Shown here one piece after another: positions 39,556 through 48,908 of a stretch of DNA of 64,000 nucleotides. The notes beneath the pieces were generated by a model, which was given only the letters and a program-made list of their open reading frames with translations, did no database searches and was not told where the DNA came from. Source of the DNA: Neisseria musculi (GTDB lineage Bacteria; Pseudomonadota; Gammaproteobacteria; Burkholderiales; Neisseriaceae); assembly GCF_014297595.2 (NCBI RefSeq), contig NZ_CP060414.2, forward strand, positions 1,612,001 through 1,676,000. Direction: 5' to 3'. A program made the translations under genes and the position numbers. Position 1 is the first letter of the stretch, and the number at the start of each line of letters is the position of its first letter.

Positions 39556-40383
39556 ATGGATATCTTATTATTGTTCAAAGCCCTGATTTTGGGCATTATC
39601 GAAGGCCTGACCGAATTTCTGCCGATTTCCAGCACCGGCCATCTGATTGTGGCGGGCGACTTAATCAATTTCAAAAGTAACGGCAAAGTGTTTGAAATCG
39701 CCATCCAACTCGGAGCCGTGCTGGCAGTGGTGTTTGAATACCGCCGCCGTTTCACCCATGTTATCACCCATATCGGCCGCGACAGGCAGGTGAACCGCTT
39801 CGTTGTCAACCTGGCCGTGGCCTTTATCCCCGCCGCCGTAGTGGGTCTGATTTTCAGCAAACAAATCAAACATTTTCTGTTTAACCCGATTACCGTGGCC
39901 ACCGCCCTGGTTATCGGCGGCTTTCTCATTTTGTGGATTGAACACCGCCAAAGCCGTATTGCGCCGAAAGTCACCAGCATTGACGATATGCGTATCCGCG
40001 ATGCACTGGTGGTGGGCATCGCCCAAATATGCGCGCTGGTTCCCGGCACTTCGCGCTCGGGCAGCACCATTATGGGCGGTATGCTGTGGGGGCTGGAGCG
40101 CAAAACCGCCACCGAATTTTCATTTTTTCTGGCCGTGCCGGTGATGATTGCCGCCACCGCCTACGATGTGCTGAAGCATTTCCACCTGTTTTCCGCACAA
40201 GATATCGGCCTGATTATAGTAGGCTTTGTTTCGGCCTTTGCCGCCGGCCTCTTGGCAGTAAAAGCCCTGCTGAAATTCGTGGCCACCCGAAACTATGTGC
40301 CGTTTGCCTACTACCGCATCGTTTTCGGCAGCCTGATTCTGATTACCTGGCTGACAGGCTGGGTAAACTGGACGGAAATGTAA
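39556..40383 (+). CDS. uppP: Undecaprenyl-diphosphatase
   Basis: This 275-residue inner-membrane enzyme recycles undecaprenyl diphosphate to the monophosphate for peptidoglycan and surface glycan export, and can confer bacitracin resistance. Catalytic motifs are [15 protein letters not shown] (E and S/H) and [15 protein letters not shown]. The start at 39556 ([13 protein letters not shown]) is the family start; an in-frame upstream extension reads through a DUS and is unlikely. A DUS terminator follows. Confidence 0.94.
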   Translation: MDILLLFKALILGIIEGLTEFLPISSTGHLIVAGDLINFKSNGKVFEIAIQLGAVLAVVFEYRRRFTHVITHIGRDRQVNRFVVNLAVAFIPAAVVGLIFSKQIKHFLFNPITVATALVIGGFLILWIEHRQSRIAPKVTSIDDMRIRDALVVGIAQICALVPGTSRSGSTIMGGMLWGLERKTATEFSFFLAVPVMIAATAYDVLKHFHLFSAQDIGLIIVGFVSAFAAGLLAVKALLKFVATRNYVPFAYYRIVFGSLILITWLTGWVNWTEM

Positions 40384-40423
40384 CCGTTTTCCCAAAACAC
40401 CCGGCTGCGCCAAGCCCATCACG

Positions 40424-40455
40424 AAGGCCGTCTGAACATATTTTCAGACGGCCTT
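40424..40455 (+). terminator. DUS-pair terminator after uppP
   Basis: AAGGCCGTCTGAA and TTCAGACGGCCTT arms (13 bp) with a 6-base loop lie 41 bases after the uppP stop. Confidence 0.75.
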
Positions 40456-40634
40456 TGCCTGTGGTTCACTCCGATTTCACTACCCTGCTTTTCATATCGG
40501 TAAAACCATGCAGCGCAGCGCGGTGTTGCTGCGCCATAAGCTAATAAGCAGCTTCACTGTGACACCCAATCATTAACGGAAATTTTAACGGAAACTTTAC
40601 CCGCTACCGTTCCATACAGCTTTCCCGCCCGCTT

Positions 40635-41324
40635 TCAACCCAACACAAACAATTCGCTGCCATGCTGCTTCAACCACTTTTTAGCGTCTCGAGTATGCGG
40701 GGTGTAGCGGTGGACCATTTCCCAAAAATGCGGGCCGTGGTTGGGATGCGGAAGATGGCAGAGTTCGTGTATGCACACATAATCCGCCACGAAATCGGGC
40801 GCGCCGATCAAACGCCAGTTCAAACGGATGCCGGTGCGGCTGCGGCAAACGCCCCAAAAGGTTTTGGCATGGCTCAGCGCGGTTGCGGCAGGGTTCAGCC
40901 GCATGGCTTGGGCATGTTGCGCCAAACGCGGCAGCAGGGTTTCGGCGGCGCGTTCGGCCAGGTAGCGGCATAATTGGCTTTTCTGCCGGCTCCATAACGC
41001 TTCGGGCAGTAAGATTTGCGGCGGTTGGTGGCAGATATGTGCGTGTTTGTGGGTATGCAGGGTATGCCGTTCGCCGCGATACCAAATATGCCCGGGCATG
41101 GTTTCGGGGGCGGGCTGCGGGGGGCGGCTTAGGGCTTGCCGCAGTAAGGGTTCGTTGCCGGCCAGCCAGTCCTTTAACTGCCTGCCGCCGAGATAAGGCG
41201 GCACATTGAGGCGGACGGTGTCGGCAGAGTGCGGGCGAAGAATAATGTTTTTCCTGGCACTGCGTTTCAGTTCGATGCAGATAGAGAGGCCGTCTGAAAG
41301 CGTGTGGGTAAGCTGCATTGGCAT
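40635..41324 (-). CDS. YgjP-type (SprT-like) zinc metallopeptidase
   Basis: A 229-residue protein of the YgjP/DUF45 family. The zinc site is CIHELCHLPHPNHGPHFWEM (HExxH plus distal His). The N-terminal half shows the ARKNIILRPHSADTVRLNVP beta-rich pattern. The cellular substrate is unknown; the family is often annotated M48-like. It lies at the end of a minus-strand run of glycosyltransferase, gmhB, plsC and this gene. Confidence 0.87.
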   Translation of the reverse strand: MPMQLTHTLSDGLSICIELKRSARKNIILRPHSADTVRLNVPPYLGGRQLKDWLAGNEPLLRQALSRPPQPAPETMPGHIWYRGERHTLHTHKHAHICHQPPQILLPEALWSRQKSQLCRYLAERAAETLLPRLAQHAQAMRLNPAATALSHAKTFWGVCRSRTGIRLNWRLIGAPDFVADYVCIHELCHLPHPNHGPHFWEMVHRYTPHTRDAKKWLKQHGSELFVLG

Positions 41325-41453
41325 ACGGTTGAACGGGGGATGATTAAGTGGGGGGATTCATACTTCAGGCTTCAGATTGATAACATGAATATTGCCCCAA
41401 ATGCTTCAAATTTTTCTATAACAGGCAGGGCGGCAACGAAACACAACGGGGGT

Positions 41454-42188
41454 TCAGACGGCCTTTGCAGCAGCAAACGGCCCCTTGCCGCCGATTTTTT
41501 GCTGCTGCGCTTCAATCCAGCTTTCGCATTGCACCATGATGGCTTCGGGCGTGCCGCCGTTATAGGCAACAGGTTTGCCGATAACCACGGTGATTTCGCC
41601 GGGGTGTTTCCAAAACGAGTTTTTCGGCCAAAATTCGCCGCTGTTGAGCGCCACCGGCACCAAGTCCATTTCAAACATCTGCGCCATGCGCGCCCCGCCG
41701 AGTTTGTATTTGCCGCGCTGCCCGGGCGGCAGGCGGGTGCCCTCGGGGAAGATGGCAATCCAAAAACCTTCTTTTTTGCGCGCCAAGCCCTGCTCCATCA
41801 ACCGGCGGTTGGCCTGGGCGCGGTTGCTGCGGTCTATGCCGATGGTGTTGGCCAGTTTCAAGCCCCAACCGAAAAACGGGATTTTAAACAACTCTTTTTT
41901 GGCCACGAAAACGTGCAGAGGAAAAATTTCTTGAAACGCCAACGTTTCCCAGCCCGATTGGTGCTTGCTACAAATAATCGAAGGTTGCGCGGGAATATTG
42001 TCGATGCCTTCCACTCGGTATCTTAGGCCGACAATGTTTTTCAGCAGCCACACCAACACCAGCGCCCATGCGCGCCCCACATAATTCGCTCCCTTGGGTA
42101 TCAGGGCGGCGGGCAGAATTAAGGCAAACATCAGCGGGGTAATCAAAACCAGCACCAGCCAATAGATAAAGTTGCGCAGATAAAGCAT
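41454..42188 (-). CDS. plsC: 1-acyl-sn-glycerol-3-phosphate acyltransferase family
   Basis: A 244-residue inner-membrane lysophospholipid acyltransferase with N-terminal hydrophobic segments. Motif I reads SKHQSGWET (H-x4-E in place of the usual H-x4-D) and motif III is FPEGTRLPPGQRG. It makes phosphatidate for phospholipid synthesis; Neisseria have several such Nla acyltransferases and I cannot say which this is. A DUS near 41453-41465 lies at its C-terminal codons. Confidence 0.9.
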   Translation of the reverse strand: MLYLRNFIYWLVLVLITPLMFALILPAALIPKGANYVGRAWALVLVWLLKNIVGLRYRVEGIDNIPAQPSIICSKHQSGWETLAFQEIFPLHVFVAKKELFKIPFFGWGLKLANTIGIDRSNRAQANRRLMEQGLARKKEGFWIAIFPEGTRLPPGQRGKYKLGGARMAQMFEMDLVPVALNSGEFWPKNSFWKHPGEITVVIGKPVAYNGGTPEAIMVQCESWIEAQQQKIGGKGPFAAAKAV

Positions 42189-42654
42189 TCGGAGTTCCTA
42201 AATTTCTGTGGTTGCGGATGTTTTCAGACGGCCTTGCGTGTTAGAAAGGCCGGGTTAGTTGCAGGCATTTTCAGACAGCCTTTGGCGCTGAAGCCTGCCC
42301 TGCCGGCTGCACAGCCCGAGTGCCAGGCCATGCCATACCGCTTTGATTTTATTTTCCCACACCCAATCCCCCAGTTAACAACCAACTGCAACTGTAAAAG
42401 GCCGTCTGAAAACCTTTCAGACGGCCTTGAGTGTCCGAAAGGCCTGCCTGTTTGCACTTTTTGTGCCGGAAGACTTTGGTTTTCTGTTGCAGCAATGGTT
42501 TGGTGGTTTTTGGGTATCCGCACAACCCACACCGCTTTGCCGCTTCTTCCGGCATTCCGTCCGCCTTCAAAAAAACAAAACGGGCTCCAAACAAAAAAGG
42601 GTGTGCAATACCGGGATTCTCTGCACTCAGGCAGGTTTGGCCAAGATTTTTATT
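42189..42654. other. Intergenic stretch with DUS hairpin between plsC and IS copy 2
   Basis: About 465 bases without a supported gene. A perfect 14-bp DUS hairpin is at 42398-42428 and single DUS copies lie at 42221-42234. The IS target site TTTTTATT is at the right end. Confidence 0.6.
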
Positions 42655-43374
42655 GGGGCTGTCCTAGATAACTAGAACAAATCCTGCTTTACTGATTGTT
42701 TTAAAATAGAAATTTGAAATTTTATCTCACTGTTGTTAAAACGCCATTCACACTCTTTCAAATACAGTTCAAAATGCTCTTTGGGAATGCCGTTAAACTT
42801 GCGTAAATGGCGTTTTGCTTGGTTCCAAAAGTTCTCAATTCCGTTAATGTGATTTTGTCGCTCAGCAAAATGTGTGCTGTGATTGATCCGAAAATGTGAA
42901 AATTCGCTCACATCAAGAACGTCATAACTTTTGTAACAATCGGTATAAACAATGCTGTCAGGCTTCACTTGCTCGCGGATAATTGGCAATAAAGTCGCAG
43001 TTTGTGTATTGGGTACGGCAACGGTGTAAACCTTACCATTACGCTTCAAAAGCCCGAATACAGCCACTTTGCCAGCCGCACCGCGACCACGTTTGCCTTT
43101 GCGTTGTCCGCCAAAATAGCTTTCATCAACTTCTACTTCACCATCAAGCATTTCCAGATGCGGGCTGTTGTGATAGATAAGTAAGCGCAAACGGTGGAAG
43201 TAATAGGCAGCGGTATTTTTATTGACGCTAACTAATTGCGCCGCTGTGCGGGCGGTAACACCTGCAACAAATAGTTCAATCAGTTTGTTTTGCTTGTACT
43301 GACTTAAACGACTTTTTCTCATAGGGATTATTCTAACCTGAAGTTAAATTTCCCTAGTTATCTAGTACAGCCCC
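42655..43374 (-). mobile_element. IS1595-family insertion sequence, copy 2 (720 bp)
   Basis: Same element as at 24049, in opposite orientation. Terminal repeats GGGGCTGT...CTAGATAACTAG are intact, and the target duplication TTTTTATT is exact at 42647-42654 and 43375-43382. It lies between gmhB and plsC, genes that probably formed one transcript. Confidence 0.95.
42672..43322 (-). CDS. IS1595-family transposase
   Basis: Intact 216-residue transposase, nearly identical to the copy at 24101; the C-terminus reads KQSVKQDLF instead of KQLVKQDLF. The acidic triad segments EVEVDESYFGG and VYTDCYKSYD are conserved. Confidence 0.95.
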   Translation of the reverse strand: MRKSRLSQYKQNKLIELFVAGVTARTAAQLVSVNKNTAAYYFHRLRLLIYHNSPHLEMLDGEVEVDESYFGGQRKGKRGRGAAGKVAVFGLLKRNGKVYTVAVPNTQTATLLPIIREQVKPDSIVYTDCYKSYDVLDVSEFSHFRINHSTHFAERQNHINGIENFWNQAKRHLRKFNGIPKEHFELYLKECEWRFNNSEIKFQISILKQSVKQDLF

Positions 43375-43397
43375 TTTTTATTTTAACCCGGCAAACG

Positions 43398-43967
43398 TCA
43401 GCTTTCTTTGGTTTCCCTATCGTTTTCCTGCCGGGTAACGTATTGCGAAAACGCCAGCAGGTTGTCGAATATCTGCGTACTCACCGGCAGGTTGTCGCCC
43501 TCGCGCTCCAATGTTTTTTTACCCTTACCGGTGAGCACCAGCGCGGGTTTGCCGCCTGCCGCATCGATGGCCTGCAAATCGCGCAGGCTGTCGCCCACCA
43601 GCCAGGTTTCGGCAGCTTCGGCGTTAAACCGCTCGATAATGTCGGTAATCATGCCGGGTTTGGGTTTGCGGCAGTTGCAACCGTCTTCTGCCGTGTGCGG
43701 GCAAAACCAGATGCCGTCTATTTTGCCGCCTGCCTGCTGCACCAGCCGGTGCATTTTGGCATGCATCTCGGTGAGCGTTTCCACAGTGAAATAGTTGCGG
43801 CTTATGCCCGATTGGTTGGTGGCCACGGCAAGGGTGTAGCCTGCCTCGGTGAGAAAGGCAACAGCGTCCATGCTGCCTTCTACCGGCACCCATTCTTCGG
43901 CGGATTTTACGAAATCGTCGCGGTCGAGGTTAATCACGCCGTCGCGGTCGAGAATAATCAGTTTCAT
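43398..43967 (-). CDS. gmhB: D-glycero-beta-D-manno-heptose 1,7-bisphosphate 7-phosphatase
   Basis: A 189-residue HAD-family phosphatase in the ADP-heptose pathway of lipooligosaccharide core synthesis. The HAD motif is LIILDRDGVINLDRDDF, the zinc-binding cysteines lie in WFCPHTAEDGCNCRKPKPGM, and WLVGDSLRDLQAIDAAGGKP is motif III. It is 12 bases after the glycosyltransferase gene. The downstream side is cut by IS copy 2. Confidence 0.94.
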   Translation of the reverse strand: MKLIILDRDGVINLDRDDFVKSAEEWVPVEGSMDAVAFLTEAGYTLAVATNQSGISRNYFTVETLTEMHAKMHRLVQQAGGKIDGIWFCPHTAEDGCNCRKPKPGMITDIIERFNAEAAETWLVGDSLRDLQAIDAAGGKPALVLTGKGKKTLEREGDNLPVSTQIFDNLLAFSQYVTRQENDRETKES

Positions 43968-43979
43968 GTATTTTCCTGT

Positions 43980-45035
43980 TCAGACGGCCTGCAGCATGGC
44001 ATCCAGCCCGGCAATGTGGTGCGCCACATCGGGATTGTAGGTTAAGGCTTGCAGCGGCCCTGCAATTTTATGGCCGCCCGCCTGCTTGAGGGCTACTGCC
44101 TGCCGCACAGCTTCGGCCAGGGATTCGGGGTTTTCGCGCGAAAAGAAAAAACCTGCCCCGCCGTTCATCACTTCGGTGCAGGCCATATTGTCCGACAAAA
44201 CCACGCGGGTGCCGCTCAACACCGATTCAACGCCCACCAGGCCGAACGGCTCGTAAAACGATGCCATCACGGTGTAGTCGGCGGCACGGTAAAGCGCGGG
44301 CATATCGTTGCAAAAGCCCAGCTCCACCGTGTTTTTCATCGGGCGCGGCAGCGGCGAGCCTGCAACGGCAAGCTTCACCGGCAAATCGGTGCGCTCGAAA
44401 AATGCGGCCAGCAAACCCAACCCTTTGCGCGTATGGCCGGTGGACGGAAACAGAAAAACGGTTTCATCATCGCGAAAACCGTAGCGGCGGCGCGCGGCGG
44501 CAGCCGAGCCGGCATCGGGGTAAAAACGGCGGGTGTCGGCGGGCGGGTAAACCACGCGGATTTTGGCAGCATCGATGCCGTAAAGCTCCACCAGCTCGCG
44601 CTGCATCTGTGCCGAGTGCGCCATAATCAGGCGCGCGGTGGCATAATTGCTGCGGTTGCGGCAAACGGTTAATTTGTCGAGCGGGTCGGCACTTTTGCCC
44701 ATGCTGCGCAAATAGCCCAAATGTGTGCCGCCGCAAACAAACACAGAGGCATGATCGCTGGGGTTGCAGGCAATCAGCCGCTCCCCGGGCCGGCGGTGCG
44801 GCTGCAATTGTGCCGAAAAGAAAAACGGCCTGAGCTTCTTAGGCACCAGGCTTTGCCGAATCAGGCAGGGTTCGATGCAGGCATACTCGGGCAGGGCAGT
44901 GTCGAATTTCGCCGCATAAATGCGCACGCTGCGGCCGTTGCCGGCAAGATGGCGCACCAAATCGAAAGTGTAGCTTTCCATGCCGCCGCCGCGGCGGAAG
45001 CAGTTAATGCTGAAAGCTAAGGGTTTTGCAGGCAT
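43980..45035 (-). CDS. GT4-type glycosyltransferase
   Basis: A 351-residue GT-B glycosyltransferase. The N-terminal acceptor domain begins FSINCFRRGGGMESYTFDLV. The C-terminal domain has FLFPSTGHTRKGLGLL and the E-x7-E signature EPFGLVGVESVLSGTRVVLS. The neighbouring heptose phosphatase gmhB suggests a lipooligosaccharide core sugar, but the donor and acceptor cannot be read from the sequence. It is probably co-transcribed with gmhB. Confidence 0.85.
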   Translation of the reverse strand: MPAKPLAFSINCFRRGGGMESYTFDLVRHLAGNGRSVRIYAAKFDTALPEYACIEPCLIRQSLVPKKLRPFFFSAQLQPHRRPGERLIACNPSDHASVFVCGGTHLGYLRSMGKSADPLDKLTVCRNRSNYATARLIMAHSAQMQRELVELYGIDAAKIRVVYPPADTRRFYPDAGSAAAARRRYGFRDDETVFLFPSTGHTRKGLGLLAAFFERTDLPVKLAVAGSPLPRPMKNTVELGFCNDMPALYRAADYTVMASFYEPFGLVGVESVLSGTRVVLSDNMACTEVMNGGAGFFFSRENPESLAEAVRQAVALKQAGGHKIAGPLQALTYNPDVAHHIAGLDAMLQAV

Positions 45036-45056
45036 AGGGCTCTTTCAGACGGCCTT

Positions 45057-45509
45057 TCAATGTTGGCTGCGCAGGCTGGCATCCCAGGCTTCAAAAGCGG
45101 CTTGGAATACTGCTTCCAAAGCAGCGCGGTTTTCGGCATTATCGGCAACATGGTAAAAACTCTCGAGTGCGGGCGTGTTCATGGTGCGCACATAGTCTTC
45201 CATAAACGCACCGTAGCCCTCTTCTTCATCATCGTAATAAAAATCGGCAAAACGCCGGCCAAACTCATTAAAATCTTCGCGCGTGAGTGCGCCGCCCATA
45301 TGCCGGCACAAAAATTCGGCACCGCTGATGCCGCCTTCGAGCATAGCGGCAAAGTCGGCGGCGGTTTCGGGCGCACTCTGCCAAACAGGGTTGGACAGGT
45401 GTTGCGATGCCGCCCACGCCCAATACATGCCGATATGGGTGGCTGCGTTTTCCGGCGGCAGACCGGCGGGGTAGTTTTCGTCAGTGTGGAATTGAACATG
45501 GTCATACAT
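45057..45509 (-). CDS. Hypothetical acidic protein
   Basis: A 150-residue soluble protein beginning MYDHVQFHTDENYPAGLPPE and containing ATHIGMYWAWAASQHL, FADFYYDDEEEGYGAFMEDY and many aromatic and acidic residues. It resembles small proteins annotated with DUF7832 or similar, some of which are immunity-like, but the match is from memory and weak. It is 21 bases upstream of the glycosyltransferase on the same strand. Confidence 0.7.
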   Translation of the reverse strand: MYDHVQFHTDENYPAGLPPENAATHIGMYWAWAASQHLSNPVWQSAPETAADFAAMLEGGISGAEFLCRHMGGALTREDFNEFGRRFADFYYDDEEEGYGAFMEDYVRTMNTPALESFYHVADNAENRAALEAVFQAAFEAWDASLRSQH

Positions 45510-46023
45510 GGCTCTGCCCTTTTTCAGACGGCCTGAAGCTTTTTAAAATTCAAAAAACCTCACAAGCAGTTTGTGTGCCGCTATTGGCCCGGCAAGCCCG
45601 CTGCACTGCCCCGCGCGGGCACAAAACTCACGGTTTATCATCTTAAGCGGCTGATTAACCATTAATTTAATATCTGCACTCGAGCTTTCGCCCACGCAGA
45701 AATAGAAATAACGGCATCCGGTTCTTTCAGACGGCATTAAGGTATTTTGCCGAGACTCCGGCCTTCGGCAACAGAAAACTCCGGCCCGCGCAAAACAGAC
45801 CGTCTGAAAAACTGCCGGCCGCCTTGCCGGAAATATTTTCAGACGGCCTGAAGGCATGGTGATATGGCGGATCCACCTATTTCCGGCGCCGTGCAGGCGC
45901 AAGCAATACCAATATGGCAAAACCGATTCGCTGCCGCATTTCAGGCCGGCAAAACCGTTCCCATCAAATCGAAGCGCAACAATGCCGCAGCAGAAATCAA
46001 TCAGACCCCGATCGGCAGCCGCA
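45510..46023. other. Intergenic stretch without a supported gene
   Basis: About 510 bases with DUS copies at 45523-45535, 45725 (ATGCCGTCTGAA form) and 45838-45850. No coding frame has a ribosome site or recognisable product. Confidence 0.55.
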
Positions 46024-46542
46024 CTAACGGCCTGCCTGCTGCCTGCCGTTAAATTCTTCCAGGGTTTCCAAACCGCGCAGAAAACGCGACAGCTCGCTCA
46101 ATGCCCCTTCATATACTTCTCTTTTAAAATCAATCACCTCATCTATCGGCGCCCAATATTGGTGCCACCGCCAGCCGTCAAACTCCGGGTGGCTGGTGGC
46201 ACGCAGATGCACATCGCTTTCGCGGCCGACCAAACGCAGCAGATACCAAATCTGCTTTTGGCCGCGGTAGGAACCGCGCCACTCGCGGCGCACCCAGTGC
46301 GAAGGCACATCATAGCGCAACCAATCGCGTGTACGCCCCAAAATTTTCACATGGTGCGGCAGCAAGCCCACCTCTTCAAGAAGCTCGCGGTACATCGCGG
46401 TTTCAGGGCTTTCGCCCGGCTTGATGCCGCCTTGCGGAAACTGCCACGAGTGTTCGCGCACACGCTTGCCCCAAAAAACCTCGTTGCGGTCATTGGTTAA
46501 AATAATACCGACATTGGGGCGATAGCCTTCACGGTCGAGCAT
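46024..46542 (-). CDS. rppH: RNA pyrophosphohydrolase
   Basis: A 172-residue Nudix enzyme that removes pyrophosphate from 5'-triphosphorylated mRNA and so triggers decay. The N-terminus [20 protein letters not shown] and the Nudix box [20 protein letters not shown] followed by VGL are diagnostic, as is the [17 protein letters not shown] stretch. The length is typical. Confidence 0.95.
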   Translation of the reverse strand: MLDREGYRPNVGIILTNDRNEVFWGKRVREHSWQFPQGGIKPGESPETAMYRELLEEVGLLPHHVKILGRTRDWLRYDVPSHWVRREWRGSYRGQKQIWYLLRLVGRESDVHLRATSHPEFDGWRWHQYWAPIDEVIDFKREVYEGALSELSRFLRGLETLEEFNGRQQAGR

Positions 46543-46855
46543 CGTTCGCCCTTTGCATAAAATTCAATCAGGTGATTTTCCCATAAGTACAGGGGTTTTG
46601 ACAAATCCGCCACGGTGTGCGCGGCAGCTTCACAGCCGTGTGGAAAAAATTTTTGTTTATGATGAAACGCCTATCTGAAAGCGCGTGGAAACCCATTGGT
46701 TTTTACGCGCTAAAGTATTGCATTTGAAAGGCTTTTGCCGTTTAATCCGCACTACGCCGGCCAGCCGGCGCCTGCTGTATGCGGCAAGGTGCCGTTTACA
46801 TATTTCTCTATTTTTTTGTACCGCACAAACGGTACGTTTTTTGAAGGATAAAAAG
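46543..46855. other. Leader region of the polyamine-binding lipoprotein gene
   Basis: About 310 bases. An open frame runs through most of it into the downstream gene, but it lacks a ribosome site and a plausible N-terminus. I see no clear promoter or riboswitch. Confidence 0.45.
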
Positions 46856-48016
46856 ATGAAAAAAACTTTATTGTTTTCTGCGCTGGCAAGCCTGTTTCTG
46901 GCCGCCTGCGGCGGATCGGGCGGCTCCGGCACCCAACAGGCAGGCGGCACACCGGCAAGCAGCGAGCGGCAGACTGCCGCCGAAGGCACGGCCAAGCTCA
47001 ACATCTATAACTGGTCGGATTATGTCGATCCCGCCACCATCACCGAATTTGAAAAAAACAACGGCGTGAAAGTGCGTTACGACTATTACGACAGCAACGA
47101 AACGCTCGAAGCCAAAGTACTCACCGGCAGATCAGGCTATGACTTGGTGGCCCCCTCGATTTCCAAGGTAGGCCGCCAGATTAAAGCCGGCGCTTATCAG
47201 GAAATCGACAAAACCCTGATTCCCAACTACGCCAATCTCGACCCCGACCTGATGGCGATGATGGACAAAACCGATCCCGGCAACAAATACGCCGTGCCCT
47301 ACTTTTGGGGAATCAACACACTGGCCGTCAATAAAGCCCAAGTGAAGAAGGCACTCGGCACCGACCGGCTGCCGGCCAACGAGTGGGATTTGGTGTTCAA
47401 CCCCGAATACACCGCCAAACTGAAAACGTGCGGCATCAGTTTTTTCGACAGTCCTACTGAACAGATTCCGCTGGCTTTGAACTATTTGGGCAAAGATCCC
47501 AACAGCGAAAACGCCGAAGATTTGAAAGCCGCAATCGACTTGATGAAAAAAGTGCGCCCCGACATCAAACGCTTCAGCTCTTCGGGATATATTGATGATA
47601 TGGCGGCAGGCAACCTATGCGTATCCGTAGGTTACGGCGGCGATCTCAACATTGCCAAAAACCGCGCCAAAGATGCAAAAAACGGCGTGGACATCGAAGT
47701 GCTTACCCCGAAAACCGGCGTGGGCATTTGGATTGATTCGTTTATGATTCCGAAAGACGCACAAAACGTTGCCAATGCCCACAAATACATCAACCACACG
47801 CTTGATCCTAAAGTGGCCGCGCAAAACGGCAACTTCGTTACCTATGCCCCCGCCAGCAAACCCGCACGCGAACTGATGGAAAAACAGTATGCCGAAGATG
47901 CCTCCATTTTCCCCGGCGAAGAAGCAAAAGCCAAGAGCTTCGTGATACTGCCCAAATCGCCCGATGCAGTCAAACTAAGTGTACGCCTGTGGCAGGGTTT
48001 GAAAGCCAACAAATAG
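46856..48016 (+). CDS. Polyamine ABC transporter substrate-binding lipoprotein (PotD/PotF-like)
   Basis: A 386-residue periplasmic binding protein of the spermidine/putrescine type. Lipoprotein signal MKKTLLFSALASLFLAAC; the mature part has LNIYNWSDYVDPATITEFEK and YDLVAPSISKVGRQIKAGAY, both typical of PotD/PotF. The start at 46856 follows GAAGGATAAAAAG. Membrane and ATPase components are not adjacent, so the partner permease must be elsewhere. A rho-independent terminator follows at 48101. Confidence 0.92.
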   Translation: MKKTLLFSALASLFLAACGGSGGSGTQQAGGTPASSERQTAAEGTAKLNIYNWSDYVDPATITEFEKNNGVKVRYDYYDSNETLEAKVLTGRSGYDLVAPSISKVGRQIKAGAYQEIDKTLIPNYANLDPDLMAMMDKTDPGNKYAVPYFWGINTLAVNKAQVKKALGTDRLPANEWDLVFNPEYTAKLKTCGISFFDSPTEQIPLALNYLGKDPNSENAEDLKAAIDLMKKVRPDIKRFSSSGYIDDMAAGNLCVSVGYGGDLNIAKNRAKDAKNGVDIEVLTPKTGVGIWIDSFMIPKDAQNVANAHKYINHTLDPKVAAQNGNFVTYAPASKPARELMEKQYAEDASIFPGEEAKAKSFVILPKSPDAVKLSVRLWQGLKANK

Positions 48017-48100
48017 GTATGAATGCGGAAACTTATAGAGATAACTGTTTGAAGCATAAAAGAACGGCTACAGTCTGATGGCCTCCGACCTCTACGTTGA

Positions 48101-48132
48101 AAGCTGCTTAGATCACTTCAAGCAGCTTTTTT
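48101..48132 (+). terminator. Rho-independent terminator
   Basis: AAGCTGCTT and AAGCAGCTT arms (9 bp) with a 10-base loop run into six Ts. It is one of the few terminators in the window that does not use DUS. Confidence 0.85.
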
Positions 48133-48309
48133 CACTTCATATATACCAACTCTGCTCCAAACCGAGCCGCAGTTGTGGTCTGAAATTGAACCGCTCTCTC
48201 TCTTTTCCCTAGATCGGTTCTGCACAATATTCAACACCATATGCTCATCAATAGCTGCCTAAATGTACCACAACGGACATCTGAAAAGTGTACCCACTTT
48301 CCAGCCAAT

Positions 48310-48651
48310 TCAGAATAGAGCACTTCTAGATGTCCATTCCCCGATTTCCCAGTGCTCACCACCGAAGACAAAGCCCAGCATATATTCCAGTTCGTTGTTT
48401 GGCAAAGCCCGCTCCAGCCGTTCCAAGTCGTCACGTTCCAGCCTGACGGTACAGCAGTTGAAGATATTTTCCCCGCCTTTTTCCCGATACAGGTTTTCCA
48501 TCCGTCCGTGCAGGTGGTTGAATTTGCGCCAATAGGCAATATCGGTAGCCTGCGCTTGTTCGCGCTCTTCTTCGGTGGTCGGCACCACATCGGTTTGCCT
48601 GTCGCCCGTAAACTTTGCACGCATGGTATAACCATACATACCAAGTCCCAT
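48310..48651 (-). CDS. Phage-type hypothetical protein, probably truncated
   Basis: A 113-residue protein starting MGLGMYGYTMRAKF with AAAGGAATGACAA upstream. The YWRKFNHLHGRMENLYREKG segment is typical of small phage proteins often mislabelled phosphoglycerate kinase. In those the C-terminus continues well past a GFVFG-like segment, whereas here it ends after GEHWEIGEWTSRSALF, so the 3' end was probably replaced. It marks the left side of a degraded mobile element. Confidence 0.6.
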   Translation of the reverse strand: MGLGMYGYTMRAKFTGDRQTDVVPTTEEEREQAQATDIAYWRKFNHLHGRMENLYREKGGENIFNCCTVRLERDDLERLERALPNNELEYMLGFVFGGEHWEIGEWTSRSALF

Positions 48652-48695
48652 TTGTCATTCCTTTCATAAAAAATGTAACAATACACAACCATCGG

Positions 48696-48908
48696 ATGCG
48701 GCAGCTGAAATGCGGGATTGGCCGTAACGGCGCCGGCAGCCGAGTCCAGGAGGCGGAGCCGCGTATTGATGCAGCGGTATCCGCCCGTATTGCCAAAGAT
48801 ACCGCCGAGGCCAACGAGGCCTTTTTAGGCCGTCTGAAAAAGCTGCCGGCAATTGCATTTGCGGCGGTTTTGGTATTGATGATGCTGTTCGTTTTATTGG
48901 TAACTTGA
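48696..48908 (+). CDS. Small phage-type membrane protein
   Basis: A 70-residue frame MRQLKCGIGRNGAGSRVQEA with a middle amphipathic stretch (RIDAAVSARIAKDTAEANEA) and one C-terminal transmembrane segment (AIAFAAVLVLMMLFVLLV). A DUS encodes part of FLGRLKK. The ATG at 48696 has no strong ribosome site. Context suggests a remnant filamentous-type phage protein. Confidence 0.45.
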   Translation: MRQLKCGIGRNGAGSRVQEAEPRIDAAVSARIAKDTAEANEAFLGRLKKLPAIAFAAVLVLMMLFVLLVT

